Below the pieces are notes generated by a model that saw only the letters and a list, made by a program, of their open reading frames with translations, had not been told where the DNA came from and did not search any database. From assembly GCA_964036155.1 (NCBI GenBank), contig OZ038423.1:27915249-27979248 (forward strand): a DNA stretch of 64,000 nt. The letters are read 5' to 3'. The translations under genes were made by a program, and so were the position numbers. This stretch comes from Diploscapter coronatus. Lineage: Eukaryota; Nematoda; Chromadorea; Rhabditida; Rhabditidae. Positions within the stretch are counted from its first letter, which is position 1. Each line of letters starts with the position of its first letter. Positions 13,001 to 26,230 of this stretch are shown here, one piece after another.

Positions 13001-16000
13001 TTTTAAGAAAACTTCAAAATTTATAACCTTGCCTTGAACTTTGATGAAGATTCTTTTTTTTCTTTATTCATTAAAAGTTTCTTCCGACCATCAACCATTC
13101 CATTTTTCAAAATCTTAATACGATTTCTTTGAAACATACCTAATAAGATTATTTAACAATTTCGCAATAGTTCAGTCTTTCTTGGGAGGATTATCTATAA
13201 CCTTTCGAACTAATTTTACGGATCTATTGAAACCCATCCCAAAAATCTCTGAAACCTTTAAAAACGTGAATTTCCTATCTTCCAGTATCTCGTTCAATCC
13301 GTTCTCGAGTCCTAGAAACGTGCACAAGAAATGAAGCAATGTTTGGTCCCCTATCATTTCTCAGCCAGCATTATCACTTTTTAGGACTCTTGCGAAAAAA
13401 CGGAACGGTTTGTTTGAGTTGGGAAATGAGAAAAGTTTGTCAGGGGGAAATGATAGAGGAAAAGATCGAAATTCGAGAACGGTTAGAAATATAGTACTTG
13501 AAAAGAAGAGATATTAGAGAGAAAAAGGGAGAGAAAGAAAAAAACAGCACTTGAAACCGAGAGATCCAAAAGATTTAGGCCTTTTCTTTTTTGAATGACT
13601 TCACAGATCCCTTGACATTGAGACTCGTGCATTTCTGAGCCTAGGAAAGAAATAATATTTAGCAATAAGAGAGGAAAAGAAGGAAAAAACCTTTGAAATA
13701 GGAGAAGAGAAATAAATAGTGCTGATTAGAGAATTAGAAAACGAGAGAAATAGCGCTCGAATTTTTGACAAAAGAGGCAGAAAAAACTAAAGAGGGTTTG
13801 CGCAAATAGAAAATAGACTCGGAGGGTGGTCTGTGTTTTTTTCTTTTTCTCTTCATTTTTACAAGAGACCTTTACTCTCTAGAACTTTCTCTTTCTTAGG
13901 CTCTTATCTTTCGGGACTCAAACTTCCTTTGAAATCGATAGATTAGAAGCGAGTGACGAAATCGACAAGGAAAAGACGAAGTGTCTGGAACACCACATTG
14001 ATTAGTGATAAGGGGAATTTTTGCAAATTTCAAAATTATTCAACAACTCGAATTAAAAGAAATGATAAATATATTTTTTTATAATTTGATCACAAATTCC
14101 ATTGTTTCGTCAGAAAAGATCAGATAAAATTATCCAGAAATTTATTTATCCATGTCAAAATTTCGTACATTTTCCCAAAAACTAAAATCGTACCATTTCA
14201 GCAAAATGAATGGATTTCCTTTTTCCACATCCTTTTGTGACGAATCGCACAAAATCCCCTTAATTAAATGAGAACTGAAAATGTGCGGATCAGCAAACAA
14301 ACCGAATTTGTGTGTAGTTTAACGTCGAATTACGTGCATTCAAATTTGTTATTTTTGCACCAAAATTTCCCCCCCTTTTTCGCAATTCAATGACACATTT
14401 GCGCGCGAATTTTGTACTTTTCATAAAACGCAAATTTGAGATTACAATGATTTTATTAAAAGGAGGGATCAAGAGATCAAATTTTATGAAACTGGAATTT
14501 TTAAATTCCGATAGAAAATGATTTAATTTTTCTAAAAAATGGCAAATTATTTGAAAGTGTTGAAATTGTTGATTCAAATTTTGCTAAGTGATTTCCTCTA
14601 AAAAGACTCGAAATTTCTAGACGATATAATTTCTACAAAAAATAAAATGATCTTTCGCCCGTCCTTTTTATTCTTTTGCACCTGCTATTCAATTTAGCGA
14701 ACTTTACGAAAAAAGCATCGCTGAAATCAATTTTTATTATCACACTTTGTCTCGGGTGTAGTAGTACTGCAAGCCTCACCTTGCAAAATTCTGCAAGCTA
14801 ACCTACTTTTTCGAATACCCCAGACGTTTTTGCAACTATATCCTCTACTGTGGGGATATAGATTTCTCTTGGAACGCAATTTTGCAGTTGAAGTTGTGCA
14901 AATTTGAAAGTTCATCGAACAATCTTAAAAATCGCAAATTGCATGAAACAATAGCAAAAAATGTCAAGTCTGTCTATTTCGGGTAATGAGTACAATTTTT
15001 TTGGTTTTTCAGCAAGCTTTTGTTAATCTATCATTATATGATGAAGAATAGGAATTCAAAACGGATTTTGTTCTGCATAAAGTATTTGAATTAAGGATTC
15101 ATTTTATATTTGATCAAATATAGAAAAAACGACTTTATTTGTACAAATTTTTAATCGTGTTTTGACTTTCATAGCACTTGTGTGCAAAATTTGAGAGAAA
15201 AAATCGAACGCCTTTTTATTAGTGTACTTTTACCTTTGCGAGCCCAAAATTGGACACAAAGTTTGATCAAAACGAATTAGAAAGAGACCCTCAAAATGGC
15301 AAACGAATAAAAAAGATTATTGCACCCAGTTTTAGACCTCATTCAGCAAAAACTGAAAGTGAAAAAACACCTAAAAATTACATTTTCAGGTGGTTTTCTT
15401 CGAATTTTCATAATGCGATTATTTGTAAGGAGATCAAAATTTCCTAAAGAAATACTTCTTTTGCTACGGTTCTTGAAAGTTTGACCTTTTCTTTTTCTAT
15501 GTCGATTTCGTCAATTAGGGTGACCGAAAAAATCATCGAAAAATGCACTCAATTCAACCCAAAATCGACCTTGAACTTTAGAAAAATTTGCTAAAAAACC
15601 CCTTCTAAAGTTTCTAAAAATGGAGATCCCATTACATGATTAAAATGGCCTTCAAAAGCGTTTGCAATATTTTTGCAGAACAGAAAAGCAGTGATCTGAA
15701 TCAGATGAACTTTCATCCCCGATTCCTTGTCATTTTCTATTTTGCTTATCAGTTCAACCTAAATTTATTTAATCCTACTTCTAAATGATAGTTGATTATG
15801 TCATAAAAGCCGAACTTATCTGAGGGGTCACAAAAAAACTGACTAACATTAGCTGATCAATTTGTAAAGAGACCAAAAATTTTCCATTGAAAAGGCTAAA
15901 ATTCTATTTAGAAAAATTTGAAAAAAATGATAAAACGATAAAACTAGAAGTAGAAATAAAATATTTGAAAGAAAATAATAAAAAGAATTTTTTTTTTCAG

Positions 16001-19000
16001 ACATAACCGACCGAATCATAGCGATGGGTTATCCGGCGGACACGAAGGAGGCGATTTATCGAAACAGCATGAAACACACGCAGCAATTCCTCGAGCAACA
16101 TCACGCAGGGCACTATAAAGTCTTCAATCTGTGAGTGATTTTTTCTTAGCTCATCTCTGATAAATTCACAAATATAGGGCTACATGATTGAATACGTAGG
16201 TGCTGTCGCGCATAGGCCATCATATCGAAACTTACTGAAAAATTTTCCTCTTACTTTAAATTTATGTTAAAATTCGATGAGCGATCTAGCGAATAACATG
16301 AAATTCCCTTCATTAAGCGAAAATCTGAAATCTCCAAGATCATGCAATAGAAACCTATTAGGAGCTTTCTATAATTGAATGCCATTGATTTGAATGATCA
16401 GACTAATGGAAGAAACTATTCATTATTTTATAAGAAATTTGAAACTAACAATAATTTTCAATGTTTCATTTTCAGACGAGGCCAGTACGTCTATGACACG
16501 TCGAAGTTCCACCATCGCGTCGTCTCATTCGAGATGACTGACCACCATCCGCCTAGGTAATTTTTTCTATTATTTAAAGAAAGTAGTTTATCTAACAATA
16601 AGTTCCCAAAATTGCTTATTTTGAAAGATACCGATATTCGGTTTACTATATATCTCCTAATAAATTTTTTGAATAAGTTCAAAAGTGAATTATTATGAAC
16701 CTTCTGACATATTTTGTGTTTGAAGAATTTTGTTCAATTAAAGTTCTATCAAATTCGAAAAACGCGAAAAATCAAATTTCCAGACTGGAACTGATGGCAC
16801 CGTTCTGTCGCGAAGTGCACGAGTATCTAGAAGCAGACCCCAGAAATATCGTAGCTGTTCATTGTAAAGCGGGCAAGGTAATTAATTCGACTCAACTATG
16901 CCCTAATTATCGACTTACTTACCCACTAATTACCTCTTAATTTTAGGGTCGCACGGGTGTTATGATATGTGCGTATCTAGTGTACATCAAATTCTACGAG
17001 TCGCCACGACAAAACATGGATTATTACTCTATAGTACGAACTAGGAATAACAAGGTAATTAACTGGGGTTTAATTAGAATAATTAACCGACCTAATTGCC
17101 CCAATTTAGGGAGTCACAATACCATCTCAGCGTCGATACGTCTATTATTTTTCGCACTTACGGAATCATCAGTTGAATTACATGCCTCTCAGGATAGAGC
17201 TTGTCGGGATTTACCTAGAAAAACCGCCTAAATTGAAGAGTGAGTTATTTTTTACCGACGAATCGATAAAATTGCAAAAATGCGAAATTTAGATTTTTCC
17301 GCGGCCCTATCGAAAAATGCGCTGAATATACGGGTAGCGAATGGGGACGTCGACGTTTTCCTTGGCGAAAATATGAACATCACCAGCGAGCAATGGCACG
17401 TATTTTCTATTTCCAAACTTATACTTTTAGCTCTTAAATATCCATGGTTTTCATGGTGGCATGGCGCAGTGGTACTGCGTTGAGTCTTGAATAGTTGCAA
17501 AGTCAAAAATGAGCGATGATGATTGAAAGTCGGAGTCTGGAAGATGGCTGAATATTTCGCCCCTATCTTAGCTCATTTTACATCGATTTTTGAAAATCAA
17601 TAATTTAAAAAGTCAATAATTGATTGATTTTAGGGCCGCTGAAGAGGCAGCGTGGTATGGGAATGTAGTGTCGAATGGACCCGATAGCTATGACCCGGAG
17701 GACCCACAAAATGAAAGGAAGAACGTTATCAGTCGGTCAGTTTGTTTGAAAGGGATAAAATTTTAAAAATTTATATTTTACAAAGACTGACTGAAGATAT
17801 CAATGCATCAATACTTTGCTAAAATATGAACTCTGAAATTTATTTTGAACACTTCCAAAGTATTTTATTATTTCAAGCCTTCAAGAACCTCAAATAACTT
17901 TCACCGATACTTGAAAACGTTATATATTATTTTACGTTTGATACGCAGCAAAATCATCTAAAAAGTAAAAGATTCTTAAAAAAATCACAAGATACATTTC
18001 ACTAATTCCTAAAATACGTCTTACGTTTTCTCATTTGTTTCCTCGATTATGTTGTTACAAATACCCGAATTAAAAATATTGTCGAAATTATAAGAAAAAA
18101 GTCGATTTTAAGACGCGCCTGGGGTTGGACAGTGCCTTCTCATCAGAGAGTGTTCCTTGAGGGCGACGTGCGGATTGACGTCTACACGAAGAACTCGTTT
18201 GGCTTCGGCAAGTTCCAGATCAAGAACGACCGGACGAAAGTGGGCCACATCTGGATGAACACCATGTTCGCGTGTCCAGGATTTTGTGGGGGCGCCTACA
18301 AACATGGCGACGAAGCTCATCCCTATCCCGAAGGAGCTACGACAATTGCAGAAAGGAGGCCTCAGCATAGGTAGGAAATTTGAAACACTACTCAAATTAC
18401 GCGGGCATCAGCGAATGTAGAAAAATCTTGCTTTAGTGACTATTTACTAATACGGGGTCTTTAAATTGATTTGAATGTAAAATTGGAAAGTGGCAATGAT
18501 AGGTTTCAATGGTACTTGAAAGACATTACCCTTTCTAATCCGAACATTAGATAAAGCAGCGGGGTGTTTTATTTAAACAAAAAAGTTGGAATAATTGAAT
18601 ATTTAGTACTTGTGTGTTTTAAGGAAACATTCAAGAAATTGTCAACTTGTAAAGTTATTGGGCACCATGGAAATTGAACACTGTCTAAAATTCCTTCATT
18701 CCAGACCGAAAGCCGGCTCCGCATCCCTTCCCAATTCCCCGCCCAGCAGTCCCAAGTCTCGACCCTCAGGTGGACCTGCAGCTAGGGCGCCTTCATTCGA
18801 TGCGAGGAAATCCGCTAGAACTCCACCCAAATTGCACATCAATCGAGCCGTCAAGAAATGTAGGAAGCTGATTGTTTTTGTTAAAGTCTAAAATTGATAT
18901 CGACATCGAGTGCTTCTCAAATCTATCTTCTAATCGTGAAATTTTGAAACCTATTTTGATCTTTCTATTGAATTTTGAAATGAATTCTAGAATTATTGCC

Positions 19001-22000
19001 AAAAATTATGAACGCTTTTCGCTTAGCATTTTAAATCATATTTTTATTTTATTCTACTTTTGCCGATTTTGAAAGTCTCACTTTAGTAGCCGAAGCGTCG
19101 TCCCGCAATAGCGAGCCGCACATCGGCCGAAACCACGACGATCGAATTAATTCTGGAGCGAAATCAAAGAAGGAAAAGAAAGGCAAAAAGTCATCGACAA
19201 CTTCGGGAGCGAGTTTCGGTCAGAACTCCAGAGAATGGGACAAGGATTTGGAGGTAATTACTTGGGGAAAAGTTCCCCATCCTTCCCCACTTTGAAGAAA
19301 CTTTCCCATAGTAATTGAAGATAACTAGGGTAAATAAAATAACGGAAAAAATTCGCTGAGATAATCTTGGTAATTACCTTAGATAGTTAAGCTAATTAGT
19401 GTAATAATTAGGGTGATTAACTGGGGTAATTAACTTAATTGGTTTAGCTAATGCGACCTCCTGGATTGGACAGGCACTGCCCGTCAGAAACATTGAAGGG
19501 AATCTATGGCGAGAAAGAACCGTGAGTATTTTTTGAATTAAACTTTTGATTTACATCCAAATTCGATACGTATGGAGTTTTGGAATTTTCCATGAATTTA
19601 TGAGATTTTTGAAACTTATTTGAATACTTTGATAGAAAGAGTATCGCATAATAAACAACGATGTTCAAAGAGGAAATTTGAAACCTATTCAAGAATGAAA
19701 GATAACTTTCAGACCCCGAGTGAAAATTGAGAAAATGCTGAAAGAGGCTCACACTGGGGGGTTGATCGAGGATGTCTACAATCAAAGGAGGCTCAGTGTT
19801 CCGCATGGTAGGAAAAACTCGTTAAAAAATTTAAAGATATATTTATAAGAGATTTTCTTGATAATTTTTGAATTCCGACACATTGTGAATAGTTTAAAAT
19901 CGGAGAATTTCATGAAGAATTATGACTTGATTTTTTCCTCGAAGAGTTGAAATTTCAACATTTCCCAGAGGGCGAGCCCGTACCAGCTGCCCCAATCGGT
20001 CGGCCGAACGCAGACGGTCCGAACATGCTCATCCGCCAGCCAGACGAGCACGTCCAGATCTACTCGATCCTCGAAATCGACAGGGCATTCAAAAATCCGA
20101 GTCTCGACCCAGGGCTCAAGGTAATTTACGGAGATCACCTATTTCAATGATAAACTTTGGAAAGTGGGGCAAGTATGTGTTTAAGGAATGGTGAAAGGAA
20201 GGTAATTTTCATAGCATCTTGTTAGGCGCATAAGAAACATAAAATATTCATTATTTTCAAACTTCTAAAGTCATGAAAAATATATGGGATAGGCTTTGAG
20301 AAATGGAGGAAAAGGAATACATTTTTGCAAAAATGATTACTTTAACAACCGAACCCCAAAATAACTCGAATAGAATAAATGCATAAACGAAATATTTAAG
20401 CTGATCGTCGTTACCCGCTGTGTCTCTGCTGACAACATGGCAGACAAGCGATTGGCTGATACATTCTTGAAGGTCACCCATCAGAAGCAGGAGGAAAAGG
20501 ACAAGAACAACCAGGCCAAGGTAGGTTCATTTTAGATTTTTAGCAAATAAGAGTTGAGACAGCATTCCTTTGAAAATCATCATCACATTTATCTAGTTAC
20601 CTTGAAACATAACCAATGTTTTTTCGTACCAGAACGACTATCGTTGAGAGATTTTCCACATTTCGCACGCACGATATTTTTGAATAATTGCCTCAGTTTA
20701 TGTCGTTATCTTGGCTTAAAGCATATTTCCAAATTTGATAGAGTATAAAACATTCCCCAATGAGCTATACGAAGCTCCTCACATCTTTATCATTATATTC
20801 GAAAACATTCAAAATAGTCTGAAATACCTTTAAACAAGTATTTTCAGGTGGCTGCCCGAAAGAGCAAAATCCAAGTGTCGAGCGAGCCGATCGAGATCGG
20901 CAACACCTGGAATACCTCTGCGACTTGCATCGGCTCCCAAGGCGGCTGCTCCCCAGCACCTATCTCGGGAGGGGCAATTCCCTCGACTTTGTCTGGTAGG
21001 AATTTCTTTTCGAACATATTCTAATTTTCCATTATCTATGCAATTATGCAAAAATTTGAATATTTTTGAAAAATGACGAAAAATTAAAAGAGGCTGTATA
21101 TTTTATTTCTGATATGCTAGATTTTCTTCTAATTTATAAAAAAAAAATGCGTATTCTCTGAAATAATTTTTAAAAAAGCGAAGAGGACTTTTCTAATATG
21201 TAAAATAATTTGATAATCTTGAGAATAAATGAAAGAAATTATGATAAGAAGATTTTTTGAAAATTTCAACTTTAGATGGGGCTTACCGAAACGATCCAAG
21301 GAGCAACGACCCCTATATGTGTAGGTTCTTCCACAGGCAGCGAGAAGACTCGCTATCGGCCTATCCCAACAATTCTTATAGGTTAGTTTTATTTTTAAAT
21401 TATGAACCTCAATCAGGTCTTATCAATTTTGAATTAAATTTTTCGAGATTTTGGTAGAAGATTAAAACTTACTAGAAGAGGATTGTTAATGTGAGGTTAC
21501 AATTTAGAGTTTTCAAACTTGCTTATTTGTTAGGTTTCAAGGAAATATGCAATGACTCGGAAATTTGACTCCTCAATTCTTGCTCTTATTTGCAGGCTAT
21601 CGAAAATTTTCTAATTTTCCTCCACCAAGTTCATCCTTTCGATTTTTCTGATCTTACCCAGACGCTATGCAATTATTCGTTTTTTGCCTTCGTCAAAAAC
21701 CGCCAGGACAAATTGAAAAATCAAATTAGAGATGGGGCTTTTGCCCGAAGACTAATGGAAAATCATACTAGCCCTTCCCCGTAGTGCCTTGTAATTTCAT
21801 TTATCATATACGTGGGAGATCTCTTGACATAAAATATTTGACTTTTCCGATAGATAGACTGGGTCATGATCTAATACAATTATTTTGATTGTGCGTTAAC
21901 ATAGGAGGGCAAAACCACTTGCTATAGTATACCTTGAGATCACCTAATACAATTATTCTGTTCATGTGTTGAAACATAGGGATGAAACCGTTTGGCATAT

Positions 22001-23442
22001 GCATCAAGTTTCGACTTGATGATGAATTGTAGCGTAGATAACACCGATTATGACTATGCGGATTTGTATCAAGAGAAAACTCAATTTGACACTCCTTAGA
22101 AAATCCCTGGTTTGGAGAATCAATCTAGTCATGATTTGCGACATCAGCATAGATTACTTGTAAAGCGAGAAAAAATAAGAATAATCCTATTTCTTCTACT
22201 TTTACTATAATTATTTCTAAATTAGGTTCATGACATGGAAATGACGTTGATATGCTACAAATAGATTACTTATGATGTAACGTTTTGCTCTTATAGAAAT
22301 GTTTTGAGACTACGATTTTGCGAATAAAAGGGCACAAAATATAAATTTAAAAAAAAAAAAACGATAAGCGAGAAGTATTTTCACTATTACAAAAATGGTC
22401 ACAATTTAGAAAAAATCAATAAAAAAATATTCGAAACAAATTTTCAGATGTCCTTTCCAATACCCGGAAAATGCGGCGTCTGGGAACGGTCATGCCTCGC
22501 CTGTCGATGCGGATCTGAATCGCTTCTGCTCGCATCCAACATCCCCGATGGTCGACGACGAGGTTGTGTTTTCCTGTGGAGATCCGTCTGGCAACTGCAA
22601 CCAACTCACCAATCACTCGGGAAGGCTGGCTGCTAGTTTTACGGTATTTTTAGTTTAGATATTTTTCGAATTAAGACTTGGTATATTACTATAAAATGAA
22701 GCATTTATGAAATTGGAACATTGCTTTTGCGTTGTGATTTTGAAGCATACTTTAGTCTTTTTAGATTTAACATGTTTGACAATACAATTGAATAATTTTG
22801 TAGATAAGTTTCAAGTAGTTTTGACATAAGCGATAAGTTTCTATTATCCAAAAAATAAAAACACAAAATTAAGGCGGATTGGTCCTCGATCGGAGTGCCG
22901 ACGAGTCGATCTGAGCTGTCCGAATTGGACATCGAAGTGAGAAGTTACCATCCGGATGACACCAACTGGAATCACTCGGAAAGCAGCAGAAGCTCGTCTA
23001 GTGTAAGTTTAGAAGCCTAATTGAAATAGTTGATAATTTTACCTCCGGTTATGATAATTTGATTAGTATACTATGTTTTGAGTTTTTTTCGAAGCATACT
23101 TTAAAATTTGATCTCGATAGTAAAAAATCATGTTTCAGAAAATGGCATATCTGTTCGTTTATATCTCGAAGTTTTCTAAAAATGATCTAAACCAAACGAT
23201 TTTTCTAAAACCTACAAAATACTCATTTCTTGAAATCTACATTGATTTTTAAAAATAAATTGCAGTCTGATGGTTGTGCGGCTCCAACATCTACGCCCTC
23301 TGCCCTTCCCGCTCCTGTCGCTCCGAGTTCATCGCCAGGGTCTTCCTCTTCACTCCCGCCAATGAGCGGTTCGGTCGGCTCGGTGTCTCCCTCGCCACGG
23401 AACGCACAGGCTCCGCCTCCTCAGTTCGCGTCACGGGCCTGA
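7044..23442 (+). CDS. daf-18: DAF-18/PTEN phosphoinositide 3-phosphatase
   Basis: Lipid and protein phosphatase that removes the 3-phosphate of PIP3 and opposes PI3-kinase/insulin signalling at membranes. Modelled exons: 7044-7114, 10757-11033, 11256-11373, 11533-11636, 11902-11998, 16001-16130, 16476-16556, 16784-16877, 16947-17054, 17110-17239, 17293-17399, 17634-17735, 18113-18370, 18705-18859, 19087-19253, 19448-19521, 19713-19807, 19969-20120, 20401-20520, 20848-20995, 21276-21381, 22448-22643, 22874-23002, 23266-23442; about 1065 residues (recalled C. elegans DAF-18, about 960). Visible features: RRRYQENGFDLDLTYITDR (PIP2-binding module), DHHPP with the general-acid Asp near 288, P-loop HCKAGKGRTG with catalytic Cys near 320, the TI-loop GVTIPSQRRYVYY, and C2 strands VFLEGDVRIDV and GHIWMNTMFAC. 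The N- and C-terminal extensions are Ser/Pro/His-rich. Exon 1 is chosen because its phase-2 end fits the open exon at 10757. The 11636 donor is GC. Phase fails between 17399 and 17634, so that join is unsure. Confidence 0.93.
7115..10756 (+). other. daf-18 intron 1 (3.6 kb)
   Basis: GTGAGT opens the intron and TTTTTTCAG closes it. The interior is AT-rich and has no recognisable gene. An ATG-led segment at 10325 followed by a GT was considered as a rival first exon but makes a stop codon at the junction with the next exon. Long first introns often hold enhancers; none can be identified here. Confidence 0.6.
11999..16000 (+). other. daf-18 large intron (4.0 kb) before the phosphatase core
   Basis: Begins GTGAGT after the exon encoding the PIP2-binding motif and ends in a long T tract plus CAG. 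It is AT-rich and contains only short unsupported ORFs. I see no RNA gene or element with clear ends inside it. Confidence 0.6.
17440..17520 (+). repeat. Possible tRNA-derived (SINE-like) fragment in a daf-18 intron
   Basis: The stretch GGCATGGCGCAGTGGTACTG carries a good pol III A-box (TGGCGCAGTGG), resembling the head of the full SINE at 41504. No convincing B-box or A-tail follows, so it may be a 5' fragment or chance. It lies in the intron where the daf-18 reading phase cannot be closed. Confidence 0.3.
21868..22015 (+). repeat. Diverged tandem duplication, period about 73 bp, in a daf-18 intron
   Basis: Two adjacent units share CTAATACAATTATT, then TGTG/TGTT, AACATAGG, CAAAACC or GAAACC, and a T-A-rich end. 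CTAATAC begins at 21871 and again at 21944. This looks like an old tandem duplication inside the 1.07-kb intron 21382-22447, with no evident function. Confidence 0.55.
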
Positions 23443-23643
23443 GCCCTAAGCTCTCTAGACCCGTACTAGTTTCCATGTTCATCACGGATCCTAACCCCGT
23501 ACCCCACTTACAATTTCCACATTCAAACTACGGAGAATCATCGGTGTTTCAAAACGTGCAATTTCTATAGCATAATTTATTATTTATACGAGAAAATTAT
23601 GATGCTTCCTGATTTTCAAATGCGTTTCGGAGTTTTTTTTTTT

Positions 23644-23649
23644 AATAAA
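23644..23649 (+). promoter_or_regulatory. Candidate poly(A) signal of daf-18
   Basis: AATAAA lies about 200 bases after the daf-18 stop codon, just behind a T tract. It is the first canonical hexamer downstream and so the likely 3' end signal. Confidence 0.5.
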
Positions 23650-24696
23650 TTAGCACGTACTTTGAGATAGCGATAGGCAAGACTCTGTTACTTGGAAACT
23701 TCAAAATTTGCCCCTTCCTAGGTACTTCTGAATTCGCAAACATTACTTTTTGCAAGACTCCCACTGTACGCTTCTAACAATTTCATATACATACCGCTTG
23801 TTCAGAATTTTGGAATGCGAGGTTATTTTGTGGGTGGAGTTTTTCGACAAATTGTTTCACACATGCATCGTCTATTCATGGAGAAGCAATTGAGAAACGC
23901 GGGAGCCTTGACAAATTTCACTTTGCAGATTTTGGGCCATAAAAATGACCGTTTTGCAAGAAAAGATCAGGAAAACGAGTCTAATCTTCAAGGTTTCTCG
24001 CATTTCTCATGTGAATTCCGAATTTTCCAATCCAGTAAAGCAGAATTAAGCTCCGTAATTTCAACGAGTTCCGTGTTTCAGTTAATTTGCAAGCAATTGA
24101 GCATAATCCAGACATTCTGGAATGAGTCTTCCTGGATTTTAGAATAATCTTGAAATCGTACAATTTTAAAATAGTTTAAGCCCAGGAAATCTGAAGAAAA
24201 ACCTTTCTGATTTTAAGAATAATCCTAAAATTATAAGATTGAAAAGATCTTTGAACTATACATTTTCCAAAAGTCCTATATTATTATGAAAAAAAACTAG
24301 AAATCTCCACATAATGACCTCCATTCCGAATGGTTGTTGGCCCTATAAGTAGGCTTTTCATATTACGATTCTCTCTTTAATGATTATCCATATATAGCAA
24401 AATGTTTTGCGTGTCCTATACATAAGAAACACATGTTCGCGTTGCATCATTGTTAGTGATTTTCTATTCAAAAACTCAGGTGCAATTTCGTTTCCTTCTT
24501 GTTTTTTTCCTATTAATTTTTATGTCGATAAAAACTAACAAAATTGAGCAATTTTAAAAAATCGATTTTCTAGTTTTTATCGAAATTACATGTTTCCTTC
24601 TTCCTTTTTTAAATCGAGTATGGGGAATTTTCATATTCAAGACAACAACACAATTTTGCTACATACACTTTCTATACGAATTTTATTTTAATAAAG

Positions 24697-24746
24697 GGTG
24701 ATTTGGAAATATTTATGATTTTTTAGAATAATAATTTCCAAATCAC
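24697..24746. repeat. Short hairpin 1
   Basis: GGTGATTTGGAAAT (24697-24710) and ATTTCCAAATCACC (24733-24746) are perfect reverse complements over 14 bp. Further A/T pairs lie inside around a small loop. The stem is short for a microRNA precursor. Confidence 0.8.
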
Positions 24747-24867
24747 CTATCGAAAGATTTGCATTCTTTCTCTTGTCATCTTAAGAATTCAACAAAAAGA
24801 CTCATTACGGTGTCTATCATATATCGTAAGTTTCAAAGAATCAGCCCAAAATGCAAATTTTTACAAG

Positions 24868-24905
24868 TGCCGCACGGTTTTCATGTACATTAAAACGGTG
24901 CGGCA
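24868..24905. repeat. Short hairpin 2
   Basis: TGCCGCACGGTTTT and AAAACGGTGCGGCA can pair at 13 of 14 positions around a 10-base loop. It is GC-rich at its base in an AT-rich setting. Function unknown. Confidence 0.75.
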
Positions 24906-25086
24906 ATTGCAAACCATTCATTCTTGGACTGTTTTTTTATAGAGATTACTGATATCTGATATTGCTATAAATAATCGGCTTTTTCTCCCTTTTATTTCTA
25001 TGTACGCGGTGTTTAGGATTTGACAATTTTCATTTTACTGACTATTTTCCTCTTGTTCTTTTTATAGACGTTTTTCTTCGAATTTT

Positions 25087-25163
25087 AATGATGCCAGTAT
25101 GTTAGGTACTAAAATTTTATGGATAATTTTGAAAATTCAAAGATGAGCTATACTGGCATCATT
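25087..25163. repeat. Short hairpin 3
   Basis: AATGATGCCAGTAT (25087-25100) and ATACTGGCATCATT (25150-25163) are perfect 14-bp inverted repeats around a 49-base AT-rich loop. Consistent with a tiny foldback element. No mature-miRNA-length duplex is seen. Confidence 0.8.
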
Positions 25164-26175
25164 AGCAAACTTGTCGTTCAAAAACTACCATGTGTTGAAA
25201 TTTTTCCAATAGACCTAAAGAATTTGGAAAAGTACTCGGATTAGTTTTCTTGATGATTATTTTTCAGTACTTTTTTAAGAATACAACTAAAACCTCCCCT
25301 TTCTATCCTATCTTTGTCCGCTTTTATAGTATAAGACCCCTGTTCACGAGTAGATTTGCCAAGAAAAGTTACAATCATCACTATTATCAAAGAATTCGAT
25401 TTTAAGTTAACGTAATTTGCAACAGTATATTTTGACGAGCGTCATTTTTGCAAATTGCATCCTAAGCTTCGTGCAAAAAGGTTACGGTCGATGTTATTCT
25501 ATAGAAGACCTTATCGCGTTTGGTTAGTTCTCTTGTAGTTATTAGAAGTTTTCGGGGGATTTTTAACGAGTTTCCAATTTAGAACAAAAAGCCATTAATA
25601 ATTGTCCGAAAACTCGTAGAGTTATTAAAATAGAGTAAATTAATGACACTTAGAGCGGATATTGCATCATTTTCAAATTACACAAGTTCTAAAAACGGTC
25701 GATTTTTAGAGACACGAAACAAGTTGAACTTGATATGCATTTCGCTGGTCGGTAAATGAATTATGTGTTTCTGAAAATTGTCTAATTAGTCTACCCCAGT
25801 TCTACAACAAAATGTGCAGCGCTATTTTCTTGAGTTTTCTTCTATAAATTATTCTATTTGAAATTTCAGCCTTTTTCATCGTTAATTTATCTATGAAATT
25901 CCCGTTCTCGAAAGCATTTTGGAGTATTGAGAAATGGGAGGAAATTTTTATTTCTGTATAAAAATGAAGTTTATGAAAAGTAGAGTTTCTGGCAAGTTTT
26001 TCTTCCTCCCATTTGCAATCAAATTTTCAATGGAGAAAATGACAAGAACCCCGAATTTTCGATGTTTTCATATTTTCTATTTTCATGTTTGGCTTTAATT
26101 TTGTTCGCACGTGTATTTAGAAATTTTTCGGCTGAATGAAACGAATTTTCTTCATCGTTTGAAAATAATACACCT

Positions 26176-26230
26176 ACTTGGAAATGCGCTCTAATTATAA
26201 AGAAAATTTATATTTTAGCGCATTTCAAGT
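26176..26230. repeat. Short hairpin 4
   Basis: ACTTGGAAATGCGCT and AGCGCATTTCAAGT are inverted repeats differing by one deleted base, around a loop of about 26 bases. Similar in design to the three hairpins 1-1.5 kb upstream, but different in sequence. Confidence 0.75.

Noticed and set aside
24697..26230. MicroRNA precursors
   Set aside because: Perfect pairing covers only about 13-15 bp, with little support beyond it, short of the roughly 22-bp duplex expected.
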